NCBI GenBank assembly: GCA_007694115.1
Contig: RECJ01000159.1
Span: 1 to 41,363, forward strand
Reading direction: 5' to 3'
Length of the DNA stretch: 41,363 bases
DNA from: Leptolyngbya sp. DLM2.Bin27
Lineage (GTDB): Bacteria > Cyanobacteriota > Cyanobacteriia > Phormidesmidales > Phormidesmidaceae
Part shown: positions 35,795 through 41,363 of the stretch, one piece after another
How the letters are laid out: each line of letters starts with the position of its first letter
Position numbering within the stretch: position 1 is the first letter of the stretch
Program-made: the position numbers and the translations under genes
Notes under the pieces: model-generated
Seen by the model: only the letters and a program-made list of their open reading frames with translations
What the model was told of the DNA's origin: nothing
The model's database searches: none

Positions 35795-37060
35795 CTATCG
35801 AGGTATTGAGGCTTCGCTAAAGTCAATGTCGAACTCATCTTCGATCGCCTCAGCCAGCAGAGTCTCGGGGCGAGGGCGGTTGACATCGCCGGGGCCGACG
35901 TATCGCTCGACTAGGGCCAGCAGTTCACCGGGGCCAAAGGGCTTGCTCAGGTAGTCGGTAGCTCCGACCATTCTGGCCTTCACCCGGTCTAAAAAGCCGT
36001 CCTTGCCCGTGAGCATCACAATCGGAGTCTGGCGAAAGGCACTCGAATGCCGGAGCATGGCGCACAGTTCGTAGCCGTCAAGCTCCGGCATGGTGATATC
36101 GCAGAGAATTAAATTGGGCTGAAGCTGAAACAGCAGCCCCAGCGCCTTGAGGGGATTGCCGATGGAGGTGGCCTCATAGCCTTGACCATCGAGAATTTGC
36201 TCTACCGCCTGGCGCACGGTGGTGCTGTCGTCAATGCAGACGATGCGGGGCAGCCGATCGGGGTCAGGGCGCTGGGTATTGAAGGTCGGGGTCTCGGTGG
36301 GGCCATAGACCAGGGAGACCTGCCCCTGCTGAATGGCGGGCACCAAACTGCGGGCCACGCTGAGCAGATCGCGGCTGAGGTAGCGGGCAATGCGCCGAAT
36401 TGAGGTACGACCGTCCATCCAGGTGACCATGCGCCGGTAGACCTGGTCAGATACGCTGGCGCGAAAGGCCTCGGGAGCTAGCAGCACCGGGCACTGACTG
36501 GGAGACTGAAGATGGGGGTGCAGCTGGTGCCAGGTCTGAATTTGCTGGGTGATGCCCGCCACCAGATCGCTGATGGCGTAGGTCATAAGCTGGGGGCTAA
36601 GGGCCGAGCTGAGCTGAAATACAAAGGCCCCGTGGTGCAGGCTGAGCAGATCAAATAGGGTCTCATGCACCATGTGACTCAGGATTGCTCGGCCCTGATC
36701 GGGGCTCAGCAGATGCCTTTCGAGCAAGGCCCAGAGGGTGCCGTATTCGAGGGAGTTAAAGGCTGCGATCGCAGCGGTAGCGCTGGGGTCTGGCAGCGCC
36801 TGGTCAATGCCGTAGCGATGCAGGTGATCGCGCAGGCGATCCAAGCGATTGTCGGTGGTGCCTGCATAGACCAGCTGTCCATTGGCCAAAAAAACAATCC
36901 AAGACGGCAGGTCAACCACCGTTAGCGCCCCGTCAAAGGTCTGCCCCAGGGGCTGGCCGCTGCTGCCATAGCTTTCTAGGTAGAGCTCGCCCGTGCGCTG
37001 CCCCAGCTCGATCAGCTGCAAAATGCTGCGAATATCAATCTCTGACAAATAACCCTGCAT
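35795..37060 (-). CDS. hmpA: PatA-type response regulator HmpA (PATAN + receiver)
   Basis: 421 residues from ATG at 37060 (MQGYLSEIDIRSILQLIELGQRTG). An in-frame ATG at 37147 would add 29 residues without family character. The N-terminal half is a PATAN/DUF4388-type domain, and the C-terminal half a receiver: CIDDS for the acidic pocket, Asp in ILCDITMPELDG, Thr in VMLTGKDG, Lys in LSKPF. PatA-like proteins sit first in cyanobacterial pilus-taxis operons and interact with CheY proteins and pilus regulators. First gene of the operon, transcribed away from hmpF. Confidence 0.93.
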   Translation of the reverse strand: MQGYLSEIDIRSILQLIELGQRTGELYLESYGSSGQPLGQTFDGALTVVDLPSWIVFLANGQLVYAGTTDNRLDRLRDHLHRYGIDQALPDPSATAAIAAFNSLEYGTLWALLERHLLSPDQGRAILSHMVHETLFDLLSLHHGAFVFQLSSALSPQLMTYAISDLVAGITQQIQTWHQLHPHLQSPSQCPVLLAPEAFRASVSDQVYRRMVTWMDGRTSIRRIARYLSRDLLSVARSLVPAIQQGQVSLVYGPTETPTFNTQRPDPDRLPRIVCIDDSTTVRQAVEQILDGQGYEATSIGNPLKALGLLFQLQPNLILCDITMPELDGYELCAMLRHSSAFRQTPIVMLTGKDGFLDRVKARMVGATDYLSKPFGPGELLALVERYVGPGDVNRPRPETLLAEAIEDEFDIDFSEASIPR

Positions 37061-38053
37061 GAAGCAACCCAAGGATGGGAACGATGCTCGACTGGAAGAG
37101 CCCCACTGAGTGAGCCAGCGGCACAGCCCTAACACTTGACTCAGCATGCCCTAACCCGACGCTCAATGGCACTCCTAAGCCTGACACAACTTAGTGCCAA
37201 CATAGTTTGTGCCCATAGAACGTTGTCACACAGCTGGGTGCAGCCAAGATCACTGGTGCAGCCAAGCTCATCCAATTCCAATGTAGACCATGAGGCATAG
37301 GTCGATGGCGGCCAATTGGGGAAACATACCAAAAACCTGAACCGGAAATTTGGATGCTAGTGAAACAACGGTCGAGGATGATTCCAAGCCAACTAGAGTT
37401 AATTCAATTCTAGCGGTTAGACAGCGCTGCTCCAGCCTAAAATCACCCTATAGGATCCTGATTTCAGTAATTCAGCCATATTGTTCTCGGCCAGGGGTTT
37501 AATTTCAGTTCAACCTGAGCCTGCTCAGTCAGAGAATTCTTGGGCATTCTAGTCGTCAGAGCAACGAAGTCAGAACATCGATCCAGGCTGAGGCAATAGT
37601 CTGTTCACCCCAAATCACCGCTGTGTAGGCCAAAATTAGCTAAGATGCCAAGTAGCTTTGGTAGCGCGACCGGCACCTCGCTAGGACAGTGATCCTGGGA
37701 GGCCGATTTCAAACAGGGGCAGACGGGATTTCTCAGGCAGCGATGACCGGGGCTAGTCTCAGCCATCGCCAACGACCAGCTGTCCTATCATTCCTCTCAG
37801 TCAGGGGTTTGCAATCGGGCTGATCGGCAACCCTAGATGAGGCTTGGATAGGCAGCAAGGCCGCAGATCCGGTCTCTAGCCTAAAACCGTGCCTTGCCTG
37901 GGGACAATATGTATATGTGGGCACAATCAAAAGCGCACCAGTTGAGTCTTTATTGGTTGAGGTAATGGGCCAACACCACTCATGTTGCTTAGCTGCCCAT
38001 ATCCCCTCCTGTTTCCCCTCAAGTTGACCTTCTAAGCCACAAGGATCACCAGC
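37061..38053. other. Divergent control region between hmpA and hmpF
   Basis: 993 bases, the longest gene-free stretch in the window. It must hold the promoters of hmpA-E (minus) and hmpF (plus). Visible features: a 12-bp direct repeat GGTGCAGCCAAG (around 37238 and 37258), a near-palindrome CTAGAGTTAATTCAATTCTAG at 37394-37414 (approximate), and an AT-rich CAATATGTATATG near 37905 ahead of hmpF. Small reading frames here look random. Confidence 0.6.
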
Positions 38054-39805
38054 GTGCTGTACCTAGCAGAAGTCCAGAAAAAGACCGGATTTATTGGCAG
38101 CGGCAAACCCGAGTTCAAGCTGCTGGCCTGCCAGCGCAGTGAGCACAGCTGGAGCGCGGTGACCGGTGAAGAGTCTCTGTCAGCCCCAGACGACGCCTCC
38201 TACAACGCTGGAGCGCTGGTCATGGTCGAAGTCAGCAACAGCCGTCAGATCCAGCGCCACTACGAAGCCGGGCGTGCCCTGACCAACATCTTGCAAAATT
38301 TTTCTAGCCTGAGCAAAAAGTCTAAGACCCAGGAAGAAGAAATTGAGCAGTGGAAACAGTCGCTGACCTTTCAGAGTCAAGAACTCAACCGCCGCGAGCT
38401 AGAGCTAGAAACCCGTCAAGAACAGATTGAGCAAGCTGAGGTTGACCTAGATCAACTCGATGCCCAACGTCAAGAACTTGAGCAGCTGCGCCAGTCCCTA
38501 GAGCAGCAGCAGGAAGAGCTAACCCGCAAAAATCAGGATCTAGAAGGTGCCTGGGCCCACCTCAACGGCGAAACCCGTCGCCTAGAGGAAATGCGAGCCG
38601 AGGTGGCCCCCCAGGCTGGACTGGCCCCCGACCAGATAGACCATCTTCAGGGAGCCCTCAACCGGCTCACCGAGGCGGTAATGCCCGTTGAAGCCCTGCG
38701 CGAGCCCTTGACCCATGCCACCGACGGGCTCAACTACCACCAGGGGCTGTTGGGAGACTATCGCCAGGCCCTCGAAAACCAGCGCCAGGGCTTAGAACAG
38801 CGTCAGCATGAGTTAGACCAGCAGGCCACTGAGTTGCAGCAGCGCTGGGCTGACTGGCACCAAAACGCAGCTGTCTTAACCGCCAAGCGCGAAGATCTCA
38901 AGCTGCGGCAGCAGGTCATTAAACTCCAGCAAGAGCAGATTCACGGCCTGACGACGACTCTGCAAGCCCAGGGTAGTCTCCACCAAAAGATTTACGATCT
39001 GCTCAACACCACCGACAAAGTACGGCTGAGCAAAAAGGTGAATGTGGCAGCCCTAGAGGCCATGGATATCGACCAACTGCAAACCATGGTGAGCAATCTA
39101 GAGAAAGATCTAGAAAAAATGTCTCACTTTGTCTCTGACCAAGAGGAGGAACTCGCCCTAGAACAGCAGGCCCTCGATGAGATCAAGGCCAAAATTGAGC
39201 AGGCCAGCGAGTTTGACCGGCTTCAACTGGGCACCGAACTGGCCGAGGAGGAAGATCGCTACCAAATGCTTAACGCCACCCTAGTGGGTCAGCGCCGCAA
39301 CTTGATTGAGCGAGACGAGGTGTTGGCTCAGCACCAGGCTGTGCTGCGACGACGTCAGGGTCTAGCGGTGGAGGAGGTGCCAGTTAGCGCTATTGACCTA
39401 GAGCCATTGCTTAATACCATTGATGCCCAACGCCAGGAGACCACCAACAAAATCCAGACCCTAGAAGCAGAGATCAAACAGACCCAGGAAAGCATTGCCC
39501 GTCTCAAGCAAGACCTAGAGAATAGCGAAGCGACCCTGGCTACCCAGCGATCTGAAGTAGAGGCGTTTGAGTCTAGCCTACAGCAGCAGCGGCAAGACCT
39601 AGCGAGCCTGGCAGGCAAGCTGGCGGTCTGTGAAGAATTGCTCAACCCAGCTCAGGAAAGCGTGAACGGTCTGAAGCAGTCACTGGATAATCTGGCGGGT
39701 GGAGTCACTAAACTCCAAGAAGTCAACGACTACCAACTCCAGGCGATTGCCGAACTCCGTCAAACGGTAATTGGTGTAGGCGCACCCCAAATGGCGGCTT
39801 CCTAG
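38054..39805 (+). CDS. hmpF: Pilus motility taxis protein HmpF
   Basis: 583 residues starting at GTG 38054. The N-terminal ~95 residues (MLYLAEVQKKTGF..., KLLACQRSEHSWSAV, RHYEAGRALTNILQNFSSL) and the SLTFQSQELNRREL segment match HmpF as I recall it, a protein found in filamentous and other motile cyanobacteria. The rest is almost wholly coiled coil, very rich in Gln, Glu and Leu. In Nostoc punctiforme HmpF is needed for type IV pilus-driven gliding and localises with pilus components at cell poles and junctions. Its position beside a divergent hmpA-E operon supports the call. Confidence 0.9.
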   Translation: MLYLAEVQKKTGFIGSGKPEFKLLACQRSEHSWSAVTGEESLSAPDDASYNAGALVMVEVSNSRQIQRHYEAGRALTNILQNFSSLSKKSKTQEEEIEQWKQSLTFQSQELNRRELELETRQEQIEQAEVDLDQLDAQRQELEQLRQSLEQQQEELTRKNQDLEGAWAHLNGETRRLEEMRAEVAPQAGLAPDQIDHLQGALNRLTEAVMPVEALREPLTHATDGLNYHQGLLGDYRQALENQRQGLEQRQHELDQQATELQQRWADWHQNAAVLTAKREDLKLRQQVIKLQQEQIHGLTTTLQAQGSLHQKIYDLLNTTDKVRLSKKVNVAALEAMDIDQLQTMVSNLEKDLEKMSHFVSDQEEELALEQQALDEIKAKIEQASEFDRLQLGTELAEEEDRYQMLNATLVGQRRNLIERDEVLAQHQAVLRRRQGLAVEEVPVSAIDLEPLLNTIDAQRQETTNKIQTLEAEIKQTQESIARLKQDLENSEATLATQRSEVEAFESSLQQQRQDLASLAGKLAVCEELLNPAQESVNGLKQSLDNLAGGVTKLQEVNDYQLQAIAELRQTVIGVGAPQMAAS

Positions 39806-39860
39806 GGGTTGACAGCCACCAGAAGTGCTAGAGTCGGCTGATGTGTCTAGGGAACTGCCC

Positions 39861-40067
39861 ATGATTTGGGTTAACGAGCAAATTGATCCTTCGGGAATTA
39901 TTTACTCCTGTATTGCCTGCTGTGACGAAGGTCAGGCGAAGGCCTGCTATCAGTCGTTTCAGGACAATCTGACCGAGGAGCAGCGGGCAGCGGGCTGGAT
40001 TGCCCAAATGCGCCAGGTTGACTCCTGGGAAGAGGTGCCTGTCAACGCCCTCAAGCTGAGTTTCTAG
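39861..40067 (+). CDS. Small Cys-containing hypothetical protein
   Basis: 68 residues from the ATG at 39861 (MIWVNEQIDPSGIIYSC), which has AGGGA about 8 bases upstream. A GTG at 39825 would add 12 residues and is less likely. It has four Cys in a short span (SCIACCDEGQAKACYQSF), a possible metal or redox site, though spacing does not fit a known finger. It follows hmpF by 55 bases on the same strand, so it may be co-transcribed. Family not recognised. Confidence 0.7.
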   Translation: MIWVNEQIDPSGIIYSCIACCDEGQAKACYQSFQDNLTEEQRAAGWIAQMRQVDSWEEVPVNALKLSF

Positions 40068-40136
40068 AATGGTTGTCCTAGGTCCCTTACGGTGAATTGC
40101 TGTGCGTTGGCGGAGCCTCGCCTTAGTTTCCCCCAT

Positions 40137-40157
40137 GGTGGGCAGTGCCCACCCTAC
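40137..40157. repeat. Dispersed palindrome, copy 1
   Basis: GGTGGGCAGTGCCCACC followed by CTAC is the reverse complement of GTAGGGTGGGCACTGCCCACC seen, split, at 40975-41243. It lies between the small Cys-containing gene and the next minus-strand gene. Confidence 0.75.
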
Positions 40158-40207
40158 AGCACCTATGGTCTAATTTTTAGCATTGACGCTGCACTAAGCG
40201 GATATTG

Positions 40208-40549
40208 CTAGCGGCTTGACTGCCGCCACCGCCACCGTTGATCGAGCAGGGTGCGACTTAACACCCGGACTGGGTCTTGGCTTTCCCCTGAAAATAGGGC
40301 AAAATCAACCGGCCCCCAGGTTTGCTCAGAGATTTCTGCTAGGGCCAGCAAAAACGGATCGTCAAGGGCAATGCGATGGTCAAACCGCAGGGTGAGCAGT
40401 GGTAGACCGCTGTGGCCAGCTCCGCTGACAATGCCCCAGTCGTGCTGGTCTAACATAGCCTGAAGCGGCTGGCCGACAGCGTGACGAAAATGCTCTAGCT
40501 GCTGTTGTTTTTGTCTGAGTTCTTGCAGGAGTTGTTGATTGGTCAACAT
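40208..40549 (-). CDS. Hypothetical protein, unknown function
   Basis: 113 residues from the ATG at 40549 (MLTNQQLLQELRQKQQQLEHF), preceded by AAGGGG at good distance. The upstream start at 40588 lacks this. An N-terminal Gln-rich helix, probably coiled coil, precedes a compact alpha/beta-looking region (LTLRFDHRIALDDPFLLALAEI) and a basic C-terminus (RTLLDQRWRWRQ). No known motif seen. It is divergent from the S4-domain gene. Confidence 0.7.
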   Translation of the reverse strand: MLTNQQLLQELRQKQQQLEHFRHAVGQPLQAMLDQHDWGIVSGAGHSGLPLLTLRFDHRIALDDPFLLALAEISEQTWGPVDFALFSGESQDPVRVLSRTLLDQRWRWRQSSR

Positions 40550-40671
40550 CGTGCCCCTTCGCGAGTAGCAGTAAACTAAACACCCCACTTTGAGTGTAAG
40601 GGGCGGTTTAGTCTGTAGAGTTAAAGACTTTCTATTGCTCTGTCTGCCGTTAATGTTTCTCTGATAGCGCC

Positions 40672-40881
40672 ATGCCTAGTATCGACTACATTAAGCTTGA
40701 TCAGTTTTTGAAGCAAACCCAGGCTGCTGGCACCGGGGGCCAGGCCAAGCTGATGATTCAAGACGGCGAGGTGAGGGTAAATGGCGAGATCGAGGTGCGG
40801 CGCGGACGCAAGCTGGTGACGGGCGATCGCATTGAGCTAGGGGATCAGATCTGGGTGGTTGACCTAGCCGCGCTCGATTAG
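40672..40881 (+). CDS. S4-domain RNA-binding protein (YbcJ/YaaA-like)
   Basis: 69 residues forming one S4 domain: IKLDQFLKQTQAAGTGGQAKLMIQDGEVRVNGEIEVRRGRKLVTGDRI. The order KLDQFLK, then G-x-A-K-x-x-I-x-x-G-x-V-x-V-N-G and the R-R-G-R-K-L turn is the usual S4 signature. Single-domain members bind structured RNA, including ribosomal RNA; the exact target is unknown. Start at 40672 fits the family length. Monocistronic. Confidence 0.9.
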   Translation: MPSIDYIKLDQFLKQTQAAGTGGQAKLMIQDGEVRVNGEIEVRRGRKLVTGDRIELGDQIWVVDLAALD

Positions 40882-40974
40882 GCGGGCGGGGCGATTGCCA
40901 TCTTGCCCAGGCTGGGGCCTAAGGAGATTTCTGGGAAAGAAGATACCAGCTTTCATTGAGTGACTGTAGCTGTT

Positions 40975-41243
40975 GTAGGGTGGGCACTGCTAGCCCTGTC
41001 AAGGTGAGGCAGATTTAGGGGTCGATCCCTCGAATTGGCTTTGAGCCTTGGACTTCAGTCCAAGGCTCAAAGCCGAAATCCTCTGAAGAGGATTGGGAGC
41101 CGAGTTCCCCAGTCTGCTTTAGCAGACTTTGGCTATGAGCCAGGGAGTTCACTCCCTGGTGGTTGTGGCCGGAGTCCCTTAGCCGATGGGCATTTCGGGA
41201 ATAGTGTAGCCACCTTGACAGGGCTGGGTGGGCACTGCCCACC
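40975..41243. repeat. Dispersed palindrome, copy 2, split by the inserted element
   Basis: Joining 40975-40990 (GTAGGGTGGGCACTGC) with 41239-41243 (CCACC) rebuilds GTAGGGTGGGCACTGCCCACC, the same palindrome as at 40137-40157. The 13 bases GGGTGGGCACTGC occur on both sides of the inserted element. Confidence 0.7.
40991..41225. mobile_element. Non-autonomous multi-hairpin element with 15-bp terminal inverted repeats
   Basis: AGCCCTGTCAAGGTG (40992-41006) is perfectly inverted at 41211-41225. Inside are four perfect palindromes: an 18-bp arm at 41037-41054 with 41057-41074; 8-bp arms at 41077-41084 with 41087-41094; 8-bp arms at 41111-41118 with 41121-41128; 9-bp arms at 41140-41148 with 41151-41159. 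All have tight centres. The element is bordered by the 13-bp direct repeat GGGTGGGCACTGC (40978-40990 and 41226-41238), consistent with target duplication. No transposase is present, so it must move in trans if at all. Confidence 0.72.
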
Positions 41244-41363
41244 ATTTGAGAAACTCTTCTTCAGAAGTCGCCTAAGTAGGGTGGCGTCTTTATCGGTAAG
41301 GTGGCAGGCATTGGTGACAGGTTAAACCATTAGGCTAGAAGTCAAGGCTATTTCAGCGCAGAT

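Larger units (their letters stand above)
40882..41363. other. Gene-free right end of the window
   Basis: 482 bases with no supported gene. Reading frames seen here follow the hairpin element and look random. The main content is the inserted element at 40991-41225 and its flanks, listed separately. The last ~120 bases (41244-41363) show nothing recognisable. Confidence 0.65.

Noticed and set aside
37733-37930. 65-codon minus-strand frame in the hmp control region
   Set aside because: Composition looks random and there is no start context.
41015-41325. Two reading frames of 76 and 96 codons in the right end
   Set aside because: They are produced by the palindromes of the inserted element and encode matching mirrored text on both strands.

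Overview
The window reads as chromosomal DNA of a cyanobacterium, most likely a filamentous, gliding form with fairly high GC. The HIP1 octamer GCGATCGC is frequent. The thylakoid-type FtsH2 protease, a DUF2555 protein, a glycolate oxidase subunit, a PRK-like kinase and, most tellingly, a complete hmp pilus-taxis locus with the cyanobacterial protein HmpF all point the same way. No prophage, CRISPR array, intact insertion sequence, rRNA or tRNA was seen.

Left part (1-9.9 kb): the 3' end of mutS meets ftsH convergently over a strong two-way terminator. gltX follows, then a decayed reading frame. After it comes a cell-wall block on the minus strand: a secreted Amidase_3 enzyme and two tandem LytR-CpsA-Psr (LCP) proteins. 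A small membrane protein and an MscS channel adjoin them.

Middle (11.4-25.7 kb): mostly housekeeping singletons: coaBC, a DUF2555 protein, a serine esterase, trhO, an HDAC-like amidohydrolase, a proline-rich membrane protein, a LysM/LytM protein whose LytM domain has lost its zinc ligands, an HtrA/Deg protease, larB, a PRK-like kinase without the usual redox cysteine pair, and a GT39-like membrane glycosyltransferase translationally coupled to an unknown protein. An orphan plus-strand terminator beside larB probably ends a small RNA that resembles Yfr1.

Right part (25.7-41.4 kb): glcD, then the hmp locus. hmpA-B-C-D-E (PATAN response regulator, CheY, CheW, MCP, CheA-REC) runs leftward, and hmpF runs rightward from a shared ~1 kb intergenic region. 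Together these should form the chemotaxis-like system that controls type IV pilus-driven gliding or phototaxis. Both the MCP and the CheA carry very long acidic linkers with repeated short motifs. The end of the window holds small unknown genes, an S4 RNA-binding protein, and a ~235-bp non-coding element (perfect 15-bp terminal inverted repeats, four internal palindromes) that appears to have inserted into a copy of a dispersed palindrome, leaving a 13-bp duplication.

All functional calls are from reading the sequence and remembered family features; no database search was run.
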